A stretch of DNA of 36,479 nucleotides, taken from positions 1 to 36,479 of the forward strand of contig NZ_KV757644.1 in the NCBI RefSeq assembly GCF_001712795.1. The letters run 5' to 3'. This document shows positions 23,481 to 31,639 of the stretch, piece by piece; positions within the stretch are counted from its first letter, which is position 1; each line of letters opens with the position of its first letter. The notes beneath the pieces are model-generated. The model saw only the letters and a list, made by a program, of their open reading frames with translations, did not search any database and had not been told where the DNA came from. The position numbers and the translations under genes were made by a program. This stretch comes from Nostoc sp. KVJ20. GTDB taxonomy: Bacteria > Cyanobacteriota > Cyanobacteriia > Cyanobacteriales > Nostocaceae.

Positions 23481-24548
23481 CTACATTGCTTGACCACTTC
23501 GTAAAGCATTCAATAATCTTTGTTCCTCTAAATGCTGACATATAGCACTGAACGGCGTTCCAGCATTGTATTCCCCCTTTTTTCCACTGTGATGGAGTGC
23601 TACTAAATCCCAGTTACTGTTGAAACAAGGAGAACCAGAAGAACCAGGCTCAGTATTAGTTTTATATCTAACCATTGTGCCATTCTCATTAATATCAATA
23701 ATCGCATCAGTATCTAATGCTAGCTTTAATGGCTCACCCTTTGGATGTTGCACTATAAATAACGGAGTATTAGGCAAAAATTGATAATATGGTTCAGTGG
23801 GCAATTTAATCCATCCCCGTGCTGGAGAACCTGGTTCCCCAATAGTGCTGTTTCCTGGCTCTCCATCTACCCGAAACAAAGTGTAGTCTAGTGGCAATGG
23901 ATTTTCTTTATCTGGTAGACATGGGCTTTTAGCAATCAACCAGTTTTCTTTTAAACGGTATTTTTTCCCGTCGCTCAACTGACCATCTAATAGGGTTTTA
24001 TAGTCGAAACTTAGGACAACATCCTTATAACTTACTTGTTTATTAATTACGTCTTCCATTACATGAAAATTCGTAATAACCACATTTGGTGCAATCAAAA
24101 AGCCTGTACCTTGTGCTGTACCTCCGGGAAATTCAATACGGCATACTTGCGGCAGAATTTGACTTATCTTTTCTACCCATATACCAAAATCTAGGAAAGA
24201 ATTAGTTTTTTTAATAATTTTTTCCAATGAATCTTTTTCTGATAGCTCTGCCGGCAAAGAAATATTAAGAAATGAAGTATCTGTAAAAAAATCTTGGCAA
24301 AAATCAATTAATTGTTGGTTTCCAGGATTTGACTGACGCGCACCTAAAATTAAGTTTCTAACCCATCCTTCAGCGTCTGCACGGTCAATCAGCTTAAATG
24401 CCAATTGTTCTAAATTCTTGGCAATTACTATCCTATATAGGTTTTTGTCAAATCTATATTTTACAAATCTTTCAAATCTTTCTTCATCCCGAAATGCATC
24501 TTGCAAAGCTTCCGATAGTTTTTCGTGTTGATAACCAGGCAGTTTCAT
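23481..24548 (-). CDS. EAD1 plus trypsin-like serine protease (effector candidate)
   Basis: A 355-residue protein and the first gene of the operon. Residues 7-82 (KLSEALQDAFRDEERFERFV; NLEQLAFKLIDRADAEGWV; RQSNPGNQQ) are an EAD1. Residues 130-340 are a trypsin-fold protease: GTGFLIAPNVVITNFHV with His162, NPLPLDYTLFRV with Asp221, and NTEPGSSGSPCF with Ser304. All three triad residues are present. No signal peptide is seen, so it acts in the cytoplasm. In EAD systems such proteases are thought to be triggered by an EAD-bearing sensor or adaptor; here that is the next gene, 125 bases downstream. Confidence 0.8.
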   Translation of the reverse strand: MKLPGYQHEKLSEALQDAFRDEERFERFVKYRFDKNLYRIVIAKNLEQLAFKLIDRADAEGWVRNLILGARQSNPGNQQLIDFCQDFFTDTSFLNISLPAELSEKDSLEKIIKKTNSFLDFGIWVEKISQILPQVCRIEFPGGTAQGTGFLIAPNVVITNFHVMEDVINKQVSYKDVVLSFDYKTLLDGQLSDGKKYRLKENWLIAKSPCLPDKENPLPLDYTLFRVDGEPGNSTIGEPGSPARGWIKLPTEPYYQFLPNTPLFIVQHPKGEPLKLALDTDAIIDINENGTMVRYKTNTEPGSSGSPCFNSNWDLVALHHSGKKGEYNAGTPFSAICQHLEEQRLLNALRSGQAM

Positions 24549-24635
24549 ACTATTCTCTTATGTGAATCAAACAAGTGATAACTGATAAATCTTTACCGCT
24601 CACTAAATACTCTCTCATCAGATGTATTACCAACT

Positions 24636-24803
24636 TCAATTCACAACAGTTTTTCTACCCTCTAACTCGCTAACAGAGTGGGCTTCATTAGCCTTCAACC
24701 ACTGCTCAATCATCTCCACTACAACATGACTCATCTTCAGCCCCCGCAAAGCACAAGCAGCATGAAAGCGTTTCTTCAGGTCGTCTGTGATACTAATCTG
24801 CAT
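24636..24803 (-). CDS. ParG/RHH-like small protein
   Basis: This 55-residue protein begins MQISITDDLKKRFHAACALR and continues through SHVVVEMIEQWLKA, a clear ribbon-helix-helix with its beta strand at residues 2-6. It closely resembles ParG-type partition proteins, which bind centromere DNA and stimulate a ParA ATPase. No ParA gene is in the window. The upstream region holds short repeated motifs (AGTGTAGA, AGTGTCTA at about 24812-24827) that could be its operator. It lies in the same orientation as the conflict operon, between its first gene and the second cassette. Confidence 0.65.
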   Translation of the reverse strand: MQISITDDLKKRFHAACALRGLKMSHVVVEMIEQWLKANEAHSVSELEGRKTVVN

Positions 24804-25006
24804 AATGGTTAGTGTAGATAGTGTCTATACAAAGCTACAAATGTACAGAACGAGATTCCAGACTGACTATAGCAGTCTCAGTAGATTTACGATAGAGTTC
24901 GCTTAAGCAAATTTAAGCTTCTTCACAAAATACTAGATTTTTTCCTTTATTCAGCTTGGATTTAAGCGTTTAAAAACAATTCATCGCTTGAATTGATTGG
25001 CTGATT

Positions 25007-25188
25007 GTGATTGTTTCATCACAATCACATCCCAGATATGGAGAATCAGGAGTAATTGAGGCAGACGCACCGAATCACTGGCAGCAGATTGTCACCTTTG
25101 CTGATGGTGAGAGGCTGCTGGTAAACAATAGTGATTTGGCTGATTTAAATGACGCAATTGTGTCCGAATCGAGTGAGCGGACTTACCC
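25007..25188 (+). pseudogene. 5' fragment of cassette copy 2 coiled-coil gene
   Basis: Residues SQSHPRYGESGVIEADAPN onward match residues about 168-225 of the 532-residue protein. Homology starts abruptly near 25010, so the first 167 codons are missing. The match ends at the IS target duplication CGGACTTACCC (25178-25188); the frame then runs into the IS and stops at 25267. It is part of the truncated and IS-split gene continued at 26791-27726. Confidence 0.75.
25178..25188. repeat. 11-bp target-site duplication, left copy
   Basis: CGGACTTACCC here is identical to 26791-26801 on the other side of the IS. Removing one copy rejoins the reading frame of the interrupted gene. Confidence 0.9.
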
Positions 25189-26790
25189 GAATGGCACTAA
25201 GAAAAGCTATAAGCTATGCAGGATAAGGACTACAACTTTAAGGCTCACTCCCGCAGTAATGGCATAAGTCAGGCGATCGCGGATAGAAGGATGATGTACA
25301 ATCTAAAAATTTTTTGGAGGTAGAAAAAGCTTACTCGTTCATGAAATACTTTCTTTGAGACGAGCAAGCAAATACCATAATTACTACTGTGACACTACGA
25401 GTACAAATCCTCAAGGATAAATTTAGTCAGGGTTTAGGGCTACCTTTTAAAGAATTGCTGCCAGAATCTGCAATAAAACTTGCAATATCTGAGCTAAAAA
25501 TCAAATATAAAAAACGGTTGTTTGACCCATTCGTAACTTTATGGGCATTTTTATCTCAAGTATTAGATACAGACAAAACTTGTAATAATGCTGTGAGTAA
25601 AATAATTGCACATTTGGCTGAGTCAGAAGTAGAAGTTCCCTCAACAGATACGAGTGCTTACTGCCAAGCACGGGCAAGATTACCAGAAAAGTTGTTAGAA
25701 AAGCTTTTCAATTATTCAGCACAAAAACTGGAAGAGATAGTAACTCAAGAACATTTATGGTGTGGTCGAAATATTTTAGTGATAGACGGCTCGACGGTCT
25801 CTATGCCTGACACTGTAGAAAACCAAAAAGAATACCCACAACCCAGTAGTCAAAAGCCGGAATGTGGATTCCCAATTGCCAAAATTGGTGTGATATTCAG
25901 TTTAGTAACGGGAGCTGCCGTTGCCTTGTGCATAGATGTTCTAAACACTCATGATATTAAATTAGCTAGAAAACTGTACAGTTTTCTCAAACCTAATGAT
26001 GTGCTTGTAGGGGATAGAGCTTTTTGTGCTTACGCCGATATGTTTACTATCAAAAAGTTTAATTGTGATGTCGTGTTTCGTAAACATCAATCTCGCACAA
26101 CAACTATGCGAAAAGGTAAAATTATTGGAGATTGCGACAAATTAGTTACTTGGTATAAGCCTAAAACTTGCCCAAAAGGATTGGATAAAGATGAATTTAA
26201 TGCTTTACCTCCTTCAATAACTGTGCGAGAGATTTACTATTATATTGTTATTCCTGGTTTTCGGACTCAACAAGTTAGCTTAATTACCACTCTTTTAGAT
26301 GGATCTTCTTATTCTACTCTGGCAATTGTTGGACTTTACGGTCAACGCTGGGATGTTGAACTAAATTTAAGACATCTCAAAACTACCTTGGGTATGGATA
26401 TTCTGCGATGTAAAACACCCTCGATGATCCGCAAAGAAATTTACGTTTATTTGCTGGCTTACAATCTACTTCGTAGCTTAATGTGGTCGGCTGGAACTAC
26501 TTATACTACCCCTCCAAATCGCCTATCACTGCAAGGTACTCGCCATCATTTAATTAACTTTATTCCCAAATTATTAGCAGCAACTTCTCAAAAACGCCAC
26601 CAGATTTATCGCACTTTGCTAAAAGTTATTGCTCACAAGGCTGTTCCTGACCGTCCTGCTAGAAACGAACCACGAGTCCGTAAACGCCGCCCGAAAGCTT
26701 ATCCCTTAATGACCAAACCCCGGCACGAATTACGAAAGCAGTTGCAAACTGCTTAATACACAAGCGTTTCGGCTTTTCTTAGTGCCATTC
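25189..26790 (+). mobile_element. IS4-family insertion sequence (1602 bp, complete)
   Basis: Terminal inverted repeats GAATGGCACTAAGAAAAGC (25189-25207) and GCTTTTCTTAGTGCCATTC (26772-26790) are perfect over 19 bases, flanked by identical 11-bp CGGACTTACCC duplications. One transposase gene fills the interior. The perfect ends and duplication indicate a recent insertion that is probably still mobile. Confidence 0.9.
25389..26756 (+). CDS. IS4-family DDE transposase
   Basis: A 455-residue protein that catalyses cut-and-paste transposition. The acidic triad is Asp133 (LVIDGSTVSMPD), Asp209 (DVLVGDRAF) and Glu324. The last lies in the IS4 signature Y-(2)-R-(3)-E-(6)-K, here Tyr317, Arg320, Glu324 and Lys331 (LYGQRWDVELNLRHLK). 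The C-terminus is basic (EPRVRKRRPKAYPL), for DNA binding. No frameshift or internal stop is visible, so it is probably active. The 120 bases between the left end and the start hold the promoter region and no gene. Confidence 0.9.
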   Translation: MTLRVQILKDKFSQGLGLPFKELLPESAIKLAISELKIKYKKRLFDPFVTLWAFLSQVLDTDKTCNNAVSKIIAHLAESEVEVPSTDTSAYCQARARLPEKLLEKLFNYSAQKLEEIVTQEHLWCGRNILVIDGSTVSMPDTVENQKEYPQPSSQKPECGFPIAKIGVIFSLVTGAAVALCIDVLNTHDIKLARKLYSFLKPNDVLVGDRAFCAYADMFTIKKFNCDVVFRKHQSRTTTMRKGKIIGDCDKLVTWYKPKTCPKGLDKDEFNALPPSITVREIYYYIVIPGFRTQQVSLITTLLDGSSYSTLAIVGLYGQRWDVELNLRHLKTTLGMDILRCKTPSMIRKEIYVYLLAYNLLRSLMWSAGTTYTTPPNRLSLQGTRHHLINFIPKLLAATSQKRHQIYRTLLKVIAHKAVPDRPARNEPRVRKRRPKAYPLMTKPRHELRKQLQTA

Positions 26791-26801
26791 CGGACTTACC
26801 C
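26791..26801. repeat. 11-bp target-site duplication, right copy
   Basis: CGGACTTACCC, identical to 25178-25188. Confidence 0.9.
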
Positions 26802-27726
26802 AAAAGAATATTCTGAGGCCATCGCCCAAATCAAAGAGCAACACCAGCAGGAACTAGAGCGTTTACAGCAGGAATTGAGGATTGGGCTACAAGCAGAAGT
26901 ATCAGCCAGAGCAGAAGAACAAGTGCAAGAGCAAATCCAATCTCTGCAACAACTCTTTAAGCAACAGAAAGAAGAAAATATCCAGTTACAGCAACGCCTC
27001 TTGGAGATGGAGGGGTTAAGAAAACTGGAGATTGAAAATCAACAACTCCAGCAACGTATTCAGGAATTGGAACACGCTGTAGAACAGCGCCCTTCTCAAC
27101 AGTGGGGAAATACTATGACGCAACAGGCTACCAAAGCGTTGAATAAGCAGGTGAAACAGGCGTTAGAGCAGACAATTGATTTGCGATCGCTAGCCCAGGA
27201 ACCACCCAAGGAGAATGCTCAGGAATGCTTACGGTTGATGGGCATGGCTTTGAAAAACTTAGCCAATGCCATGAACAATACTCAGGCATTGGAGGCAGCA
27301 GCGCTAATTTTAGGTAGTGAACCTACACCATCTGCGATCGCTTACCGAGCCGAGCAACTAGAAATGCTACCCCAAGCGGTTAGTGATATTCGGCAGGTAC
27401 TTGCAAAACCTGGGTGTGCTTGGCAGGACTATTGGGCAGTGGCGCAAGAGTATGAGGTGATTAAATCAGACTATTGGGCAGAATTGACCACCCAAGAGAC
27501 TGATTTAATTACTGCACTCCAAAAAGCATCCTCTCAATCGGACACAATCGGACTCGGCTCTATAGTTGCTCACGCTGACCCATACCGTACTTTGTATGTC
27601 GAGAGGGGTGAAGTCGTAGAGGATTTGGGCGAAGAGTTGATAGTAGCCTGGGATTGTTGGAAGGAGCAATCGAAAAAAGCTGACAGGTATTTCCGCGACG
27701 AGTTGCGATTCTGGCAACCTCAATAG
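26791..27726 (+). pseudogene. 3' part of cassette copy 2 coiled-coil gene
   Basis: From RTYPKEYSEAIAQIKEQHQQ to the stop, this matches residues about 226-532 of the 532-residue protein, including the coiled coil and the C-terminal domain (CWKEQSKKADRYFRDELRF). It remains fully open. A GTG inside the right IS end (26782) would give a 314-residue protein, but I see no ribosome binding site before it. The fragment is well preserved, suggesting either a recent disruption or residual function as a coiled-coil protein. Confidence 0.75.
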
Positions 27727-27830
27727 GCTTTCAGTGTACTGACGACTTTTTAGATAGCCAAATACAAGTACCTTGCCCCGCATCACAGTGGGGGAAATTT
27801 CCGTGCGTCAACATAACAGGAGATTGTAGA

Positions 27831-29051
27831 ATGACCGCAACTATTACAAGACCCAAGCTCAAAAAGTCTGCTGCTACTAAAGCACAGTCACCGTATAAAA
27901 GGCTTCATGTGATTATTCCCATTGAAGATTTGCTCTGGGCATCGCAGCAAAAGCCATCAGTTACGCAATTGTGGCAAGAATGCTGGACGGCTGACCCTTA
28001 TGGTTCTCGGTGGATGCCGCTTTCTACTGGGATGGGTTACAGTACTTTTATCTCTGCGAAGAAAATTCTTTCCGACAGTAGCCTATTCATTTTCAAGCCG
28101 GACAAATCGATACAGGATAGCCGAGAAACCGTTGTCTGGATGGTGAAGAATTTACATGGCAGCCGGATGAAGGAATTTTGGGAGAAAGCTAATGCTGAAA
28201 ATCAGCAACCAGATTCTCAAAAACGAGAACCAAATACTGAAAAACGAGAATCAAATGCTGGGGATTCAGAGATAGATGCTGGCTCCGAAGAAATAGGTGC
28301 TTTGTATAAAGCGTCTATTTTAGATCAAAGTGAGTCAGAGCAAGGGTTCCAGGAACTCTCACGAACTGGTCAGAAACTCCTCACAAACTCTTCAAAAGAG
28401 ATTGTGAGGAGTTTCTCTGACACGCTTACAGGAAATTTGCGTGAGGAGAAGACGGCTCACGCGCCCTTGAGGGGCGCGTCGCCTCAGACTGTTGAAAGCG
28501 TGAAAGAGTTGGAGGAAGAATTACCTGCGGTAACGGACTGTACATCGCTGACGCTTGTAGATGCTGTACAGGGTGAATCTGCTTTGTTGATAGGAGAAAA
28601 CCAGGATTGTGGTGTTGAGCCGACAATCTCTCATGAAGGTGCTTATTCCGCCGCGCCTGTTGCCCAAAATGAAAAATCTTTAAATTCTGCGATCGCTAAT
28701 CAAACACCGGGGCAAGTAGAACAGGGTCAATCTGCTTCCTTTTCGGGAGAAAATCAAGTCTCTGTCCTTGAAGTGAAAGCGGATCATGGGGGCGAAGGTT
28801 CCGCCGCGCCTATCCCCAGTGCTGAAAAATGGTCACATGAGGCGATAGTTGCACGGTCAAATATGCGGCCTCTAAGAAGGGAAAAACTCAATCGAGCGGC
28901 AAATTCAGGGGAGAATCCGGGGTTTGACTTCTTACAGGAATGCTGGAATGATGATCCGGCTTTACAGATTGTGATCAAGAAGCTGCTGGTGAAGTTTCCG
29001 CAGTGGGGGATTACGATTGTGGATGGAGTGCTGGTGAAGTGGGAGGGTTAG
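27831..29051 (+). CDS. Winged-helix-like protein, cassette copy 2
   Basis: A 406-residue paralogue of the gene at 10521-11711, with the same AGGAG-preceded start and the same layout: N-terminal domain (SPYKRLHVIIPIEDLLWASQ), variable linker with internal repeats, and C-terminal module (NPGFDFLQECW, then PQWGITIVDGVLVKW). The two differ at many positions in the N-terminal and linker parts. About 135 bases (28672-28804 versus 11336-11466) are almost identical, consistent with gene conversion. The gene appears intact although its upstream partner is broken. Confidence 0.75.
   Translation: MTATITRPKLKKSAATKAQSPYKRLHVIIPIEDLLWASQQKPSVTQLWQECWTADPYGSRWMPLSTGMGYSTFISAKKILSDSSLFIFKPDKSIQDSRETVVWMVKNLHGSRMKEFWEKANAENQQPDSQKREPNTEKRESNAGDSEIDAGSEEIGALYKASILDQSESEQGFQELSRTGQKLLTNSSKEIVRSFSDTLTGNLREEKTAHAPLRGASPQTVESVKELEEELPAVTDCTSLTLVDAVQGESALLIGENQDCGVEPTISHEGAYSAAPVAQNEKSLNSAIANQTPGQVEQGQSASFSGENQVSVLEVKADHGGEGSAAPIPSAEKWSHEAIVARSNMRPLRREKLNRAANSGENPGFDFLQECWNDDPALQIVIKKLLVKFPQWGITIVDGVLVKWEG
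28373..28415 (+). other. Coding-sequence hairpin, copy 2
   Basis: GAAACTCCTCACAAACTC (28373-28390) pairs with GAGATTGTGAGGAGTTTC (28398-28415) with one mismatch. Relative to copy 1 one base pair has changed from A-T to T-A on both arms, and the stem is longer at its base. Confidence 0.75.
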
Positions 29052-29068
29052 CGCGATCGCCATTTTAA

Positions 29069-29290
29069 TTACTGGCATATTCCAGCACTCGTTCCCACTT
29101 CCAACGCCAAGCCACCTCTACGTGTTTCTTTACCATTGGTGAATTTGATAAATTCTTGTCCAAAAGCGAGAAAACACATCAGCAACGAGGCGATTGCGTA
29201 CATCATACCCCCACAGAGAAACTGTGCCATTCCACCATCTTTGCCCTGGTGACTCTAAACATTGATAGTTTCAGGTACTGATGATGCCAT
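29069..29290 (-). pseudogene. Small membrane protein gene with an in-frame TAG
   Basis: From ATG 29290 the frame reads MASSVPETINV, TAG (29255-29257), then SHQGKDGGMAQFLCGGMM onward to TAA at 29069. The second part contains one membrane segment (MMYAIASLLMCFLAF) and a basic tail. An internal ATG at 29230, preceded by GGTGGA, could restart translation to give a 53-residue protein. A decayed copy of the 3' end follows cassette copy 1 at 11712. It converges on the winged-helix-like gene, whose stop is 18 bases away. Confidence 0.45.
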
Positions 29291-29431
29291 GCCTTTGGTT
29301 TCCACTGACGAGTGCAAAGCTCGAATTAAAATGGCGTTTGGGAAAACCTGCAATTCATTTTTATCTTTTAATTAAAATTACTTTGTAGCTAACTAAATCT
29401 CCATTTTTTAATAATGCCTATCTATAATTAT

Positions 29432-29464
29432 AATCCTCCCAGCACTTGAAGTACGAGGAGGATT
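29432..29464. terminator. Hairpin downstream of the RTX gene
   Basis: AATCCTCC (29432-29439) pairs perfectly with GGAGGATT (29457-29464), 85 bases beyond the RTX stop. There is no convincing T-run, so its role as a terminator is likely but unproven. The rest of 29291-29548 shows no gene. Confidence 0.45.
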
Positions 29465-29548
29465 CAATACCCCTAATTAGCAATGGTGATTATTGCGTCT
29501 ATTAGGATGTAGCTGCAAGCTTGCAGATATGGCTTAGATTCTTTGTGA

Positions 29549-31639
29549 TTACGCAACGATATCAAAGTTCGTAGCTGTCAATGCTGGTGATGCTGTGAAT
29601 GGATTGTTATCGTTATCAATGTTGGCAAACAGAGTACCTGTCCCAAAGCCTGGCGATGTCGAGTTTTGGTTGAAGAACAAGTTGCCAGTTCCAAGACTGT
29701 AAGTAATGAGTCCAGAGCTAGTTGCAGCAGCTGCATCATTAGCTACTATCTTAATCTGAGACAGATTGTTGAGTCCGACGAAAGTTGTCTTATCCAAAAC
29801 AATTTTGTCATAAATGCCGCTGAAGTCAGTAATTTTATCTACACCTAGATCAGCACTATTGAACCAAGCGCCTGAGTTGAACACGAACCGATCGCTACCA
29901 CCACCACCAGTCAGAATATCATTACCTTTACCACCGATAAGGATGTCATTACCAGTTCCACCATTAAGGGTGTCATTTCCGGTTCCACCATAGAGGCTGT
30001 CATTCCCCTCACCACCAAAGCCACTTAATGGTGTAGCTGTGCCACTAGCATCAAGCAAGTCATTACCAGCCCCGCCTGTGAACTGTACTGCATTTACGCC
30101 AGTTCCTGCCAGGTTGTTGACATCCAAGATGTCATCACCACCACCACCATTGATTTCAAACCTCTCTGCACTGTCTACAGTTAGGGTGAAGGGAACCAAG
30201 TTAAGTCGATCAAAGATTGCTCTTCCTTGAGCATCCTTTTGTAGACGGAAGGTATCTCCTGCTGCCCCTGCGCCGTTAACTTCAACCACGTCATAGCCAG
30301 CGTTACCACTGATTTTGTCGCTACCGTCACCGTTGTTCCAGATGAGTCGGTCATTGCCATTTCCGCCACTGAAGATGTCGTTCCCACGATTTCCTACTAC
30401 GGTGTCGTTGCCGTCTCCACCGAATAGCCAGTCGATACCGTCACCACCTCGTAACAGGTCATTACCAGTTCCAGCATTAAGGGTGTCATTTCCAGCGCCA
30501 CCATAGAGGCTGTCATTCCCCTCACCACTAAAGCCGCTTAATGGTGTAGCTGTGCCACTAGCATCAAGCAAGTCATTACCAGCCCCGCCTGTGAACTGTA
30601 CTGCATTTACGCCAGTTCCTGCCAGGTTGTTGACATCCAAGATGTCATCACCACCACCACCATTGATTTCAAACCTCTCTGCACTGTCTACAGTTAGGGT
30701 GAAGGGAACCAAGTTAAGTCGATCAAAGATTGCTCTTCCTTGAGCATCCTTTTGTAGACGGAAGGTATCTCCTGCTGCCCCTGCGCCGTTAACTTCAACT
30801 ACGTCATAGCCAGCGTTACCACTGATTTTGTCGCTACCGTCACCGTTGTTCCAGATGAGTCGGTCATTGCCGTTTCCGCCACTGAAGATGTCGTTCCCAC
30901 GATTTCCTACTACGGTGTCGTTGCCGTCTCCACCGAATAGCCAGTCGATACCGTCACCACCTTGTAACAGGTCATTACCAGTTCCACCATTAAGGGTGTC
31001 ATTTCCAGTGCCACCATTGAGGGTATCATTTCCATCATCACCAAAGCCGCTTAATGGTGTAGCTGTGCCAGTACCATCAAGCAAGTCATTTCCAGCCCCG
31101 CCTGTGAACTGTACTGCATTTACCCCAGTTCCTGCCAGGTTGTTGACATCCAAGATGTCATCACCACCACCACCATTGATTTCAAACCTCTCTGCACTGT
31201 CTACAGTTAGGGTGAAGGGAACCAGGTTAAGTCGATCAAAGATTGCTCTGCCTTGAGCATCCTTTTGTAGACGGAAGGTATCTCCTGCTGCCCCTGCGCC
31301 GTTAACTTCAACCACGTCATAGCCAGCGTTACCACTGATTTTGTCACTACCGTCACCGTTGTTCCAGATGAGTCGGTCATTGCCGTTTCCGCCACTGAAG
31401 ATGTCGTTCCCACGATTTCCTACTACGGTGTCGTTGCCGTCTCCACCGAATAGCCAGTCGATACCGTCACCACCTTGTAACAAGTCATTACCAGTTCCAC
31501 CATTAAGGGTGTCATTTCCGGTTCCACCATTGAGGGTGTCATTTCCACCCAAACCGCTGAAGTTATCAGAAGCGGCATCACTAATACCTATATCTGCTCC
31601 ATTAGTCGGACCTGGGCCTGGAATCCAATTTATTGCCAT
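29549..31639 (-). CDS. RTX (hemolysin-type calcium-binding) secreted protein
   Basis: A 696-residue acidic protein with no N-terminal signal. It is full of GGxGNDxLxGG nonapeptides (GGTGNDTLNGGTGNDLLQGG), which form calcium-filled beta rolls once exported. Three 171-residue units, nearly identical in DNA as well, make up residues about 34-546; each has a beta-roll block plus an ordinary block (NGAGAAGDTFRLQKDAQGRA to FEINGGGGDDILDV). The last 130 residues (DKITDFSGIYDKIVLDKTTF and beyond, ending TATNFDIVA) are the typical C-terminal type I secretion signal region. Such proteins are exported by an ABC/HlyD/TolC system, which is not encoded here. Likely a surface or extracellular protein. Confidence 0.85.
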   Translation of the reverse strand: MAINWIPGPGPTNGADIGISDAASDNFSGLGGNDTLNGGTGNDTLNGGTGNDLLQGGDGIDWLFGGDGNDTVVGNRGNDIFSGGNGNDRLIWNNGDGSDKISGNAGYDVVEVNGAGAAGDTFRLQKDAQGRAIFDRLNLVPFTLTVDSAERFEINGGGGDDILDVNNLAGTGVNAVQFTGGAGNDLLDGTGTATPLSGFGDDGNDTLNGGTGNDTLNGGTGNDLLQGGDGIDWLFGGDGNDTVVGNRGNDIFSGGNGNDRLIWNNGDGSDKISGNAGYDVVEVNGAGAAGDTFRLQKDAQGRAIFDRLNLVPFTLTVDSAERFEINGGGGDDILDVNNLAGTGVNAVQFTGGAGNDLLDASGTATPLSGFSGEGNDSLYGGAGNDTLNAGTGNDLLRGGDGIDWLFGGDGNDTVVGNRGNDIFSGGNGNDRLIWNNGDGSDKISGNAGYDVVEVNGAGAAGDTFRLQKDAQGRAIFDRLNLVPFTLTVDSAERFEINGGGGDDILDVNNLAGTGVNAVQFTGGAGNDLLDASGTATPLSGFGGEGNDSLYGGTGNDTLNGGTGNDILIGGKGNDILTGGGGSDRFVFNSGAWFNSADLGVDKITDFSGIYDKIVLDKTTFVGLNNLSQIKIVANDAAAATSSGLITYSLGTGNLFFNQNSTSPGFGTGTLFANIDNDNNPFTASPALTATNFDIVA
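30002..31540 (-). repeat. Three tandem 513-bp repeats in the RTX gene
   Basis: Identical landmarks recur every 513 bases (for example at 30039, 30552 and 31065, and at 30315, 30828 and 31341). Only scattered substitutions separate the units. They preserve the reading frame (171 codons). Confidence 0.9.

Noticed and set aside
30002..31540. Repeats as a CRISPR array
   Set aside because: The repeat unit is 513 bp, coding, with no unique spacers.
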